Assembly: GCA_031546985.1 (NCBI GenBank)
Contig: JAVBJN010000087.1
Coordinates: 1 to 64,000, forward strand
DNA length: 64,000 nt
Source: JAVBJN01 sp031546985
Lineage (GTDB): Bacteria; Bacteroidota; Bacteroidia; Chitinophagales; Chitinophagaceae
Direction of reading: 5' to 3'
The notes under the pieces are model-generated. The model did not search any database. It saw nothing but the letters and a program-made list of their open reading frames with translations, and was not told the DNA's origin. The stretch's first letter is position 1; each line of letters opens with the position of its first letter. The translations under genes and the position numbers were made by a program. This document shows positions 1 through 7,407 of the stretch, piece after piece.

Positions 1-1
1 T

Positions 2-580
2 ATTTGTGGCAATCCGTTTGCCCTGGCGATAGACCTGGTGCGTTTTACGGGTCAGGTAAACAATAATGGCAATGCAGTACTGAACTGGACCATTGCCAAA
101 CCAGAGCCTAATGGCAAGTTTGAAGTGCTGTACAGCACCAACGGCAAAAACTTTGTACCAGCGGGCACCGTATACCAGCAAGGCGAAAGCACCAGCTTTA
201 GCTTTACACACAACAATTATGTGATTCAGGGCAAAGCATATTATAAACTGCTGATGACCGAATCTGATGGCAAACTGAAACACAGCAATGTGCTGGTATT
301 GAACCACGGTAGCGCGCTGGATGCTCAGGGCCAGATGTCTGCCGCTCCGGTACCGTTCAGCAACACGCTTACCGTTACCTATTTTGCTGCAGAAGCGGGT
401 AGTGTACAGGTATCCATCGCAGACGTGAGCGGTCGTATTATTAAAGTACAGCAGGTTGAGGTAGCCGCAGGCAGCAATGCCTTTACGGTATCTAACCTGG
501 AGAACCTGAACAATGGTGTTTACCTGCTGAGTGTTACCAATGCAAGTGGCGAAAAACAATCTGTGAAAATTCAGAAATAG
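2..580 (+). CDS. T9SS type A sorting-domain protein, C-terminal part
   Basis: The reading frame is open to the left edge of the window, so only the C-terminal end (about 192 residues) is seen. The first part resembles a fibronectin-like beta domain (LNWTIAKPEPNGKFEVLYST). The last 80 residues match the type IX secretion type A C-terminal sorting pattern: a short P-F-S-N segment, then beta strands with VSIADVSGR and a final GVYLLSVTNASGEKQSVKIQK-like strand. Such proteins cross the inner membrane by Sec, are moved across the outer membrane by the T9SS, and lose this domain on the surface. The cargo function cannot be told because the N-terminal part lies outside. A strong intrinsic terminator follows at 628-666. 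Confidence 0.85.
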   Translation: MCGNPFALAIDLVRFTGQVNNNGNAVLNWTIAKPEPNGKFEVLYSTNGKNFVPAGTVYQQGESTSFSFTHNNYVIQGKAYYKLLMTESDGKLKHSNVLVLNHGSALDAQGQMSAAPVPFSNTLTVTYFAAEAGSVQVSIADVSGRIIKVQQVEVAAGSNAFTVSNLENLNNGVYLLSVTNASGEKQSVKIQK

Positions 581-627
581 TATGTCGGGGTAAAAGGGGC
601 TGTTGTGCTGCCTTTATCTCCACTGTA

Positions 628-666
628 ACTGCCTGTTTCTGTTAAAAAGAAACAGGCAGTTTTTTA
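628..666 (+). terminator. Intrinsic terminator after the T9SS cargo gene
   Basis: A perfect 13-bp stem (628-640 with 648-660, arms ACTGCCTGTTTCT and AGAAACAGGCAGT), a 7-nt loop and a following T tract. It closes the cargo transcript and separates it from the AraC gene. Confidence 0.9.
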
Positions 667-722
667 TAGAACTTAGTATTTATCCATTTCTTACGGAAAG
701 AACGCCACTTAATTTTTACGCT

Positions 723-1739
723 ATGATGATTCCATATGTGATCAGGAATTATACAAAAAACGAATTTCTGAAGAATGTGTCTACGTTTATGAATCTACCT
801 GTGGTCAATGATAGGGTAGATTACTGTAGCCCATACTTAGGAGAAGGCTTTGTAAAGTGTATAGAAATGCCATCTGGTATTGTGGTTTCTATTATGGATT
901 TTGTGCGGACAGGTATAGGTTTGTCCTTTATCTGCGAAGCCTCAGAAGAAAAAGTGTATGGCCTGCATATCCACGACTTTAAAAAGTCTGGTATAACATT
1001 TACAATAAATGATGAGCCAGTGGCATTCGAAACACCTGGCGGCATTGTTCATTTTATATCGCATAGTGTTTCGCATTGTATACACGTGCCATTTGCGCAA
1101 GGAGAAGGTTACGGCATTCATATCACTTTAAAAGAATCGTGGTTGATCGATTTGTTGGGGCCGGCTTGTACCAATGGATTGCTGGATAAATATTTTGCGC
1201 TAAAGGATAAGGCGCTGGGATTTGAACAGCTCGATCCTGTATATGATCAGCTGCTGAAAGAGGTGTTTGCGCTGCATGAAGACAGCCCAATGTATAAATT
1301 AAAGGTAGAAAAACTGGTTACCGATATTATAACACGTTTCTTTACCCGGCTTTATGAAAAACTGGTAGTGCAGTTGGAAACAAAAGGACTTTATGCCAAT
1401 GATGTAGATTTATTATTGGAAGCGGAGAAAAAATTAATTGAAAACCTGGCCAGTCCACCATCCATTGAGTCTCTTGCTGCCATGTCATGTATGGGTATCA
1501 ATACTTTTAAAGGCAAATTCCGCAGATTGTTTGGCAACAGTGTATTTGCATATTTTCAGGACGAGCGTCTGAAAGAGGCGCACCGGATGCTTACATCAGG
1601 AAGGTATTCGGTAAAGGAAACTGCTGCTATACTTGGGTTTAAGAAACCCAGTAGCCTCATTACCGTGTTTAAGAAAAAATATAAAATTTTGCCGGGTTCG
1701 GTTACAAAACATGGCGAGGCCGAAGTCTGCCCCTTATAA
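723..1739 (+). CDS. AraC-family transcriptional regulator
   Basis: A 338-aa protein. The last 90 residues form the AraC/XylS double helix-turn-helix: IESLAAMSCMGINTFKGKFRR is the first motif and VKETAAILGFKKPSSLITVFKKKYKILP the second, with the usual conserved spacing. The N-terminal 230 residues are a cupin-like sensor region with no motif I can name; the size and layout are like the PchR type of AraC regulator. The frame stays open upstream to a TTG at 603, but that would run through the preceding terminator hairpin, so the ATG at 723 is preferred. A near-consensus -7 box (TAATTTTT, 710-717) ends 5 nt before this ATG. The gene lies directly upstream of three tandem small-RNA units, two of which share an upstream box; control of those units by this protein is only an inference. 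Confidence 0.85.
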   Translation: MMIPYVIRNYTKNEFLKNVSTFMNLPVVNDRVDYCSPYLGEGFVKCIEMPSGIVVSIMDFVRTGIGLSFICEASEEKVYGLHIHDFKKSGITFTINDEPVAFETPGGIVHFISHSVSHCIHVPFAQGEGYGIHITLKESWLIDLLGPACTNGLLDKYFALKDKALGFEQLDPVYDQLLKEVFALHEDSPMYKLKVEKLVTDIITRFFTRLYEKLVVQLETKGLYANDVDLLLEAEKKLIENLASPPSIESLAAMSCMGINTFKGKFRRLFGNSVFAYFQDERLKEAHRMLTSGRYSVKETAAILGFKKPSSLITVFKKKYKILPGSVTKHGEAEVCPL

Positions 1740-1770
1740 CAGTTGTTTGTGATTATAGCTTATAATACTT

Positions 1771-1806
1771 ATGCTTCTTTGTTCTGCAACAGAGAAGCAT
1801 TTTTTG
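1771..1806 (+). terminator. Intrinsic terminator after the AraC gene
   Basis: ATGCTTCT at 1771-1778 pairs with AGAAGCAT at 1793-1800 and is followed by six T residues, 32 bases after the AraC stop codon. Confidence 0.8.
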
Positions 1807-2025
1807 TTGGTGTACGTATGCTGATATGGCTTCTTGTAAGGTGAAAAATGCGCCGGGCTTCGTGGGTTGTTTTTAAGCACTGCTGTGCAAGGGTAACCGG
1901 AGGTGCTGTAAATGGCTCTCTGGCTTTTTTATAAAAACTGCTTCATGTATCTGCAAAAAGAGGTTGTGTAAAAAGGCTATTCACGTAAATAAATGAGTAC
2001 CATCATTTCCTAAAAAAGTCAATCG
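1807..2025. other. Intergenic stretch, no gene seen
   Basis: No open frame with protein-like composition, RNA gene or clear hairpin stands out here. A GGAGGTG stretch near 1900 followed by GGC...GGC and six T residues vaguely resembles the 3' end of the small-RNA units further on, but the stem is too weak to call a fourth copy. Confidence 0.5.
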
Positions 2026-2053
2026 GGACGAAAAAATGTCTCAACGGGGTGAT
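2026..2053 (+). promoter_or_regulatory. Upstream box of small-RNA unit A
   Basis: A 28-bp sequence that matches 25 of 28 positions with the box at 2333-2360 upstream of unit B. Both begin GGACGAAAA, contain GTCTCAA and end GGGGTGAT. In both cases the box ends exactly 19 bases before the -7 element, so it sits where an activator or repressor of the promoter would bind. The outer parts (GGGAC and GTCTC) form an imperfect inverted repeat. Confidence 0.6.
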
Positions 2054-2072
2054 TTGAAAAGGCACGGCCTAA

Positions 2073-2080
2073 TACCTTTG
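2073..2080 (+). promoter_or_regulatory. -7 box of small-RNA unit A
   Basis: TACCTTTG is a perfect match to the Bacteroidota -7 consensus TAnnTTTG. The expected transcript start is near 2085-2088. Confidence 0.7.
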
Positions 2081-2086
2081 TGTTCA

Positions 2087-2279
2087 GAAAGCAGATAGCT
2101 TGTTTGACATGATACAAACCCTTTTCAATGCCAATTATCATTAGCATCGTTTAAGGTATAAGATATTGAAGCCTGCAATAGATAATATGCGCAAGGTTTC
2201 TGAATGTTTCATTTGGTGTCCTTCTTTGTTTAAGGAAGGTGGTGGTTAGAACCGTCCCAGGGCTGGGACGGTTTTTTTA
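2087..2279 (+). ncRNA. Tandem structured small RNA, unit A
   Basis: Predicted transcript of about 190 nt from the -7 box at 2073 to the terminator. Its 3' half has the order shared with units B and C: a TTTCATTTGGTGTC-like lead-in, a first hairpin at 2220-2239 (8 bp, tetraloop GTTT), a GGTGGTTA linker, then a GC-rich terminator hairpin (2251-2259 with 2264-2272, 9 bp) and seven T residues. The first hairpin is kept in all three units although the stem sequence differs, so base pairing rather than sequence is conserved. I do not recognise the family and no target is evident. Confidence 0.7.
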
Positions 2280-2332
2280 TGCCTGTAACTTTGGTTACGG
2301 ATCAAAAAGACTGTTTAAAAAAAAGAATTTAA

Positions 2333-2360
2333 GGACGAAAATGTGTCTCAAAGGGGTGAT
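2333..2360 (+). promoter_or_regulatory. Upstream box of small-RNA unit B
   Basis: Second copy of the 28-bp box at 2026-2053 (three mismatches), again 19 bases before a perfect -7 box. Confidence 0.6.
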
Positions 2361-2379
2361 AAGCAACAGGCAGCGATAG

Positions 2380-2387
2380 TAACTTTG
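2380..2387 (+). promoter_or_regulatory. -7 box of small-RNA unit B
   Basis: TAACTTTG matches TAnnTTTG perfectly. The expected transcript start is near 2392-2395, giving a unit B RNA of almost the same length as unit A. Confidence 0.7.
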
Positions 2388-2393
2388 TACTGT

Positions 2394-2588
2394 TGCAGCG
2401 ATAGAACGGAAATTGTGAAACAAGGTAATAAGCCTTCTGAGCCATACGGCAGTGCAGCATAGCTTTTTTGATATATTGGTTGTTAGTCTTGCACATATAA
2501 ATCGGATCAAGAATTTTCATTGGTAGTCTTTTCTTGTCGAAGAAAGGAGGTGGTTTAGGCCGCTCTAGGGATGGGGCGGCCTTTTTTT
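2394..2588 (+). ncRNA. Tandem structured small RNA, unit B
   Basis: Predicted RNA of about 195 nt. First hairpin at 2527-2548: TCTTTTCTT pairs over 9 bp (one G-U) with AAGAAAGGA around a GTCG tetraloop. Then GGTGGTTTA, then the terminator stem GGCCGCTC (2558-2565) with GGGCGGCC (2574-2581) and seven T residues. The lead-in TTTTCATTGGTAGTC aligns with units A and C but differs by small indels that shift any reading frame, which argues against a conserved small peptide. Confidence 0.7.
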
Positions 2589-2659
2589 AAAACCGGGTTT
2601 AGCAAGCAACAATCATCGCTTAATCATATTACCAATGCCGGTTAGTAACCGGCAGCAAG

Positions 2660-2751
2660 TGCAAATAGTTAATTTTCATCTGGTAGTCCTGTTTTATTTA
2701 AGACAGGAAATGGTTCAATGCCGCCCTGGGGATGGGGCGGCATTTTTTTTT
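2660..2751 (+). ncRNA. Tandem structured small RNA, unit C
   Basis: Third copy of the 3' module: lead-in TTTTCATCTGGTAGTC, hairpin 2687-2708 (9 bp including one G-U, loop ATTT), linker ATGGTTCAA, terminator TGCCGCCC (2719-2726) with GGGCGGCA (2735-2742) and nine T residues. No copy of the upstream box and no clear -7 box is seen between unit B and this one, so the 5' end is uncertain: it may be shorter, use another promoter or arise by read-through from unit B. The start given is only a lower bound for the structured part. Confidence 0.6.
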
Positions 2752-2812
2752 GAATTGTACCGGCACTATTTATCCCGATATTTGTTTTCATTAACCTTTA
2801 TACATATCCACT

Positions 2813-3709
2813 ATGAAACTGAAACATGTAGCCCTTGCAACATTGTCGTTGGCGGTTTTTTCCTGCAACAGCAGCGATAAACCCAAAGCGGGACAGACGG
2901 CCGGTAAAACAACCGAAACCGCAACTACCCGTTCTAAACCCAAAGCCCCTGTGGCAGAAGGCGCCCAACGCATTTTGTTTATTGGCAACAGCCACACCGA
3001 TTTTTATGTAGACCTGCCCGAGATGTTTGAGGAGATCTGCGCCTTCAACAAAAACGATATGAAGGTAGATGAATTGGTAGAGATGGGTATTTCACTAAAA
3101 GAGATCTACGCCGAAGATAAAGCCAAGGCCGATGCGGCTTTTGCCAAAACCGATAAAGACAAGAACTATTATGACTATGTAGTAATACAGGAGAAAACAC
3201 CTGTAGCGCTGCAGGATCTGGCGGAGTATAAAGCTTCTGTAAAAATGTTTGCAGATAAGATTCACCAGAACAGTCCCGATGCGGTAATCCTGGTGTATGA
3301 ACTCATGTCGCCGGTGAGCTATGCCGAAAGTGCGGCTGAGTTCGAAAACTATTTTAAGGAAATGAACAGCAACGCCAATGCAGTAGTGGCCGATAATAAG
3401 AACGCCATGCTGTATGCGTTGGGTACTGCTATTAAAGATGCCTATAAAGGAAACCATAAATACGTTTACAATGCTGGCGGTGCCGACAAATTGCGTTATG
3501 GTAAGCAAACCCTGCATATGCTGAATGATGCTGGCTACCTGGCTTCGGCTTTGTTGTATGCTTCCATTTTTGATAAGAAACCCGAAATGCCGGCAGAAAT
3601 GACCTTTAGTGCAGGAACCGGTGATGATGATGGGCAAGAAAAAATGCCGGTAAGCAAAGCGGTATCTAACCCCCAGGCGCTACTCGATATTGCAATGGAT
3701 AACAAGTAA
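2813..3709 (+). CDS. SGNH-type (DUF4886-like) lipoprotein
   Basis: A 298-aa lipoprotein: positive N-terminus, hydrophobic stretch and lipobox LAVFSC with Cys at residue 18, followed by a low-complexity K/T/P linker. The domain begins with RILFIGNSHTDFYVDLPEMF, where GNS-x-T is the block I nucleophile motif of SGNH hydrolases of the DUF4886 kind. DYVVIQE and a late LHMLNDAGYLASAL, which fits the His-bearing last block, agree with that fold. The usual Asp just before this His is not obvious, so activity is uncertain. Substrate unknown; esterase or carbohydrate deacylase would be typical. The gene is monocistronic, with a terminator at 3751-3775. Confidence 0.7.
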   Translation: MKLKHVALATLSLAVFSCNSSDKPKAGQTAGKTTETATTRSKPKAPVAEGAQRILFIGNSHTDFYVDLPEMFEEICAFNKNDMKVDELVEMGISLKEIYAEDKAKADAAFAKTDKDKNYYDYVVIQEKTPVALQDLAEYKASVKMFADKIHQNSPDAVILVYELMSPVSYAESAAEFENYFKEMNSNANAVVADNKNAMLYALGTAIKDAYKGNHKYVYNAGGADKLRYGKQTLHMLNDAGYLASALLYASIFDKKPEMPAEMTFSAGTGDDDGQEKMPVSKAVSNPQALLDIAMDNK

Positions 3710-3750
3710 ATGAATACGGATTAAATATCTGTGCAAACTGATTATAGTCT

Positions 3751-3775
3751 AAAGAGGCCTCAGGGCCTCTTTTCT
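3751..3775 (+). terminator. Intrinsic terminator after the SGNH-like lipoprotein gene
   Basis: AAAGAGGCC (3751-3759) pairs with GGCCTCTTT (3764-3772) around a 4-nt loop, followed by a T-rich tract. Confidence 0.85.
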
Positions 3776-3960
3776 TGTTTTAACAGGATAGGAGATAGCT
3801 GGTATAGGGGCTGCTTGCTGCAAAAATGGTGTTTAGGGCCTTAAATATGTCCCGGACGGGTTATTTGCGATGTGCCGACATCCGAACTTTGCGCCGTTCA
3901 ATCGTCTTTCATGTTTGCAATAGAAGGCAATTGTACCAACTAAGACCAAATATCTGTGAA

Positions 3961-4548
3961 ATGAGCAAGTTAATCAGTATTGCAATGCTGGCTGTTGCAA
4001 TAAGCAGCTGCAATGTAGTGAACCGCAACAGCACCATGGACGTAACGGCAGCGCATCATAAGGATGTGCAAGCGACTGTACCCGATAGCAGTGCAGTGCA
4101 GCGGGTAAAGTATTTTTTGCATTGGTACAGCAAAACCATAGCGCAGGCAGCGCAAATCAGTTTGTACACCTGCGGCTCGGCAGCCAATCCCAAAACATAC
4201 CGGGTAAACCCTGCAGGCAAGGAGCAATACATCAGCCTTTTGCAATCTTCCGGGCAATTGTCGGAGATCTACCTCGACAGTATGCACCGTTATTTTAAAA
4301 AAGTAGACGATTGGCTTATTGAGCGGCCTTCTTCAGAGGGGCCTTGTGAAGGACTCGATTTTGACCTGGTAACGGGAGGGCAGGATTATGAAAATGGTTT
4401 TGCACCCGACCGGTCAGAGATTACCCGGTTTACAGCCAATAACAACAATGCCGATGTAACCATTAAGTGGCACGATGGCCGTGTGCAACAGTACCATCTT
4501 TCGCAGAAGAACGGTCAATGGTGGATCGATCATATTGCTAACCTGTAA
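3961..4548 (+). CDS. Lipoprotein of unknown function, first gene of the envelope operon
   Basis: A 195-aa protein starting MSKLISIAMLAVAISSCN, a clean lipoprotein signal with Cys at residue 17. An upstream in-frame ATG at 3826 would bury this signal 45 residues inside, so 3961 is taken. The mature part has no motif I recognise; the segment with YFLHWYSKTI and the C-terminal KNGQWWIDHI resemble the general DUF3828-like layout of small secreted proteins, but this is weak. It is the first of 14 same-strand genes with gaps of 46 bases or less, ending at 14343. Confidence 0.65.
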   Translation: MSKLISIAMLAVAISSCNVVNRNSTMDVTAAHHKDVQATVPDSSAVQRVKYFLHWYSKTIAQAAQISLYTCGSAANPKTYRVNPAGKEQYISLLQSSGQLSEIYLDSMHRYFKKVDDWLIERPSSEGPCEGLDFDLVTGGQDYENGFAPDRSEITRFTANNNNADVTIKWHDGRVQQYHLSQKNGQWWIDHIANL

Positions 4549-4565
4549 CCTCCAACCCTTAAATT

Positions 4566-5051
4566 ATGATTCGTATGAGAAAGCTCGCGGGCCTGGCAGT
4601 TATCTGCGCCTTATTTCCTTTTTATACCGCCGTTGCGCAAACGCAGGTAACGTTTTCCTGTAGTTTGCCTGCAACTAAAAAGATGGCAAACTATAAAGTC
4701 ACTTCCTGGAATTATGCTATAACCCGGCAACCGGAAGATACTGTACTGCACACAGCTGCTGTGCAGGATGTAACTATGAGTGTGGGTTTAAAAGGCCCGC
4801 TGGATCCGTTGCTGTTGCAATGGCTGGCCAATCCTGCCCAGAAAATGGATGGCTCCATAACCTGTAAAGACCTTGAAAGCGGTAAGGTAAGCCGCACGTT
4901 TACCTTTACCGGCGCATCGGTTGGTTATTTTACAGAATCGCTGAATGCCGGTTCCTACGGCGAGGCTGTAGACGGATATATTAATATCATGTTTTCCTCA
5001 CCGGTATTTACAATTGATGGCGTAGCTGTTAAACTGCAAAAAAATAAGTAA
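4566..5051 (+). CDS. Exported Hcp/TssD-like protein
   Basis: A 161-aa protein with a signal peptide ending near AVAQ (residues 22-25). The mature part follows the order of Bacteroidota type VI tube proteins (TssD/Hcp): YKVTSWNYAITR, then a strand pair, LLLQWLANPAQKMDGSITCKD (the W plus DGSI pattern), FTFTGASVGYFTESL and a closing strand run FSSPVFTIDG. True TssD is cytoplasmic and lacks a signal peptide, so this would be an exported relative of the fold, not a T6SS tube. No other T6SS gene is present in the window. Its stop codon overlaps the next start by one base (TAATG), suggesting translational coupling. The fold assignment rests on visual pattern only. Confidence 0.45.
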   Translation: MIRMRKLAGLAVICALFPFYTAVAQTQVTFSCSLPATKKMANYKVTSWNYAITRQPEDTVLHTAAVQDVTMSVGLKGPLDPLLLQWLANPAQKMDGSITCKDLESGKVSRTFTFTGASVGYFTESLNAGSYGEAVDGYINIMFSSPVFTIDGVAVKLQKNK

Positions 5052-5830
5052 TGAAGAGACGTGTTGCAGAGGCATCAGGCGCCTTATTGATAAGCGTGGC
5101 AGCGTTGCATGCCTGTAATGGAAAATTGTCTTTGGATAACGATCACAAACCTCCTTTACAGCTAGCCATGAGTGTGCACGATTACAGCATAGATGGCGAA
5201 CGGTTTTCGGACACCACGGTTTTTAAGTATAACGAAAGAAACCAGCTGGTTTATTGTTACGAGCAAGGGTTTGATGGCATTCGCGGGTTAGATTCGGTGC
5301 AATACGACAATCAGGGAAGGGTAGCTGCGTTTGTACATTTTGTGGATGGAGAGCCGGTATTTGGCCTTCAAACAAAGGCTAAGGTAACCTATGTTTCAGC
5401 TGACATGGTTGTGATAAGTACAGCTAGCTGCCCGTTGAACAAAACCGGCGCCGCTAAAGAAGAAGTAGATACGGCAATGGTATACCAGGCAGATACTTTG
5501 ATGCTAAAGAAAGGGAGAGTAATGCAGAAAACCGGCAATGCGGCATATAGCTATCTCTACAATGATGCGGGCGAATACCTGGATGAGGCTTACGTGGCTG
5601 ATACCGCATACCTTAATCCAATCGCATTGGCAGGTAATCAGCAATTCTGGACCATTGTTATGGACATGCCCATCTGGGGCAACCGGTATTACACCCGGTT
5701 TAAGGAAATGACAGGAACATTATTGCCATTCGTTTCTTATGAAAAGAAAACAGGGGCAAGGTATCCCGAAATGGAGCAATGGCAAACCGGTGGAATTAAG
5801 GAAACCGTGCGGTACTTTTACACAGAATAG
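5051..5830 (+). CDS. Lipoprotein, paralogue of the one at 8601
   Basis: A 259-aa lipoprotein (lipobox ALHAC, Cys 22). The mature part has beta-type repeats such as TTVFKYNERNQLVYCY and DSVQYDNQGRVAAFVHF, the YD/RHS-like layout also seen in DUF4595-type proteins of Bacteroidota. It shares with the product of 8601-9350 the order DYxIDG, TxxxYxExNxL, DSxxYDxQxR and LNPIxLxGNxxFWT, so the two are paralogues within one operon. Function unknown. Confidence 0.65.
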   Translation: MKRRVAEASGALLISVAALHACNGKLSLDNDHKPPLQLAMSVHDYSIDGERFSDTTVFKYNERNQLVYCYEQGFDGIRGLDSVQYDNQGRVAAFVHFVDGEPVFGLQTKAKVTYVSADMVVISTASCPLNKTGAAKEEVDTAMVYQADTLMLKKGRVMQKTGNAAYSYLYNDAGEYLDEAYVADTAYLNPIALAGNQQFWTIVMDMPIWGNRYYTRFKEMTGTLLPFVSYEKKTGARYPEMEQWQTGGIKETVRYFYTE

Positions 5831-5867
5831 AGCAGGATAAAATACCTTGCTTTTGGAATACCCATAC

Positions 5868-6203
5868 ATGATTTATACCATCGTTACCATACTGTTATGG
5901 ATTGTTGCGGCGCTACCGGCTATATTATGGCCTGGTGTGCTTATTGCCAATGCCATGACGATTGGATCGCTGGGAGGTGTGAAGCATTGGGACACGAAAA
6001 CGATTTTGATGGTATTGTTTGTGGTGGTTAGCACCATTTATCCTTTTGCCTTTTGGGTCTGTGTGTACCGTTCTTATCATGCATTGAAGGCAGGGCAGCC
6101 GTTGGTAGCCTTGCCCTGGGCGCTATTGCCAGCTATTCCTGCATTAATTTTTCTTTGGTTTCTGTTTGGTAAAAAGAGCAGAACACCCCGCCGCACTAAA
6201 TGA
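5868..6203 (+). CDS. Small membrane protein
   Basis: A 111-aa protein with three hydrophobic segments (about residues 3-27, 43-66 and 77-98) and a basic C-terminal tail ending KKSRTPRRTK. The frame also allows a TTG start at 5847, but the ATG at 5868 places the first membrane segment at the N-terminus. No family recognised. It sits 37 bases after the previous gene. Confidence 0.6.
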   Translation: MIYTIVTILLWIVAALPAILWPGVLIANAMTIGSLGGVKHWDTKTILMVLFVVVSTIYPFAFWVCVYRSYHALKAGQPLVALPWALLPAIPALIFLWFLFGKKSRTPRRTK

Positions 6204-6245
6204 CAACTTGTTTGCAGCCCTTTTGTTACTTAAATTATCATTGGT

Positions 6246-7391
6246 ATGAAGTTTCTCTTTATAGGTATGCTGCTATTGGTTGTTGCATCCGAATGTTTGC
6301 AGGCGCAACGCCTGGCATATGTGCCTTTCTGCGCCGGAAAAAACGGTCTGATGGACACATTGGGTACTGAAACCATAGCACCTGGTACGGTTAAAGACAT
6401 CGAGGTGCTGGACGGATTCAGCGCCTATTACATTACATACGAAGCTGAAAAAGAAAATTGGCTGATGGACCCCGTTACCGGTCAGAAAATAACAGAATAT
6501 GGTGTGCTGCAAAGCGGTAATCCGTTGTATTGGAAACGTAAGCAGTATTACCATTTTGTAAAAGATGGAAAATCGGTGCTGGTAAACTTTCACGATCATG
6601 TTTCCATTCCGCTTACCAAAGAATATTGGTCGTTTGATGCCAATGCAGCGTTGTATGATGAGGTGGGTGTGGTATCGCTATCATACATTATAGGCCGGTC
6701 TGGCAGAGACAACTACGATATTTTAATGCCGGATTCTATGTTTAAACTGGCTTTGGAGCTGAGTGCTGTTTCGAAGATAGAATACGTTTTGCATGCAGTG
6801 CATGGGCAGGCAATGGGCTTGCTCATCACCAGGGTAGAAAAAGAGCAACCCAAACCCAGGCCGATGGCTAAACCCGTAAAAGGAGCACCGCAACTGGTAG
6901 TGCCACGGCCCATCGTACGCGAAAAGGAGGTTTCTTACCTGCTGGATCGCAATCTCAGGAAGTTGGGCAAAGTAGCGCATGACGAGAAAGCCATTGCCCA
7001 AAAACTGGGATACGAAGTTTATATCTCCTCTAGTGCTCAAATGGGCGTAATAGTGGGCCCTGGGTCTGGAATGAATGAAAGGTTAAACAGCGAGTTTGAA
7101 ATAGCGCAGGATAATAAATACGATTGGGATTCGCCTTCCTGGTTATTGCAGCAAACCAGTGAAGGGCAAAAGAAATTGTTATCGACCAAAGAAGTAAACT
7201 TTCAGTTCGCTAAAGACGGAAAGGGTGATTATATACTTGAAATTTGGACTAAATGGAGTAAAGATGCCGGGATTACAAGATGCTATTTCGATTACAACGG
7301 TGTTCGGTTCCCTAAAAATAAGCTGATGCTGCCTGTAAAATACTACCCGTTTGCAAACGACAATATGAAGCCGTTTTTAATAACGCAATAG
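6246..7391 (+). CDS. Secreted protein of unknown function
   Basis: A 381-aa protein with a signal peptide cleaved near LQAQ (residue 21). The first half has short repeats around a GKNGLMDTLG-type phrase and KDGKSVLVNFHD that recall WG-type (KWG) beta-repeat proteins. The middle carries a proline- and lysine-rich linker (KEQPKPRPMAKPVKGAP). No catalytic motif is visible. It is in the envelope operon, 42 bases after the preceding gene and 16 before the next. Confidence 0.55.
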   Translation: MKFLFIGMLLLVVASECLQAQRLAYVPFCAGKNGLMDTLGTETIAPGTVKDIEVLDGFSAYYITYEAEKENWLMDPVTGQKITEYGVLQSGNPLYWKRKQYYHFVKDGKSVLVNFHDHVSIPLTKEYWSFDANAALYDEVGVVSLSYIIGRSGRDNYDILMPDSMFKLALELSAVSKIEYVLHAVHGQAMGLLITRVEKEQPKPRPMAKPVKGAPQLVVPRPIVREKEVSYLLDRNLRKLGKVAHDEKAIAQKLGYEVYISSSAQMGVIVGPGSGMNERLNSEFEIAQDNKYDWDSPSWLLQQTSEGQKKLLSTKEVNFQFAKDGKGDYILEIWTKWSKDAGITRCYFDYNGVRFPKNKLMLPVKYYPFANDNMKPFLITQ

Positions 7392-7407
7392 CTTAATAAC
7401 CGTATGT

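Noticed and set aside
2635..2880. An 81-codon open frame covering small-RNA unit C
   Set aside because: The corresponding frames in units A and B are broken by indels, the frame runs through the terminator hairpin and into the next gene, and composition is not protein-like. The RNA structure explains the conservation better.
4566..5051. Type VI secretion system locus
   Set aside because: Only one Hcp-like product is present, and it has a signal peptide; no TssB/C, VgrG or ClpV genes occur in the window.
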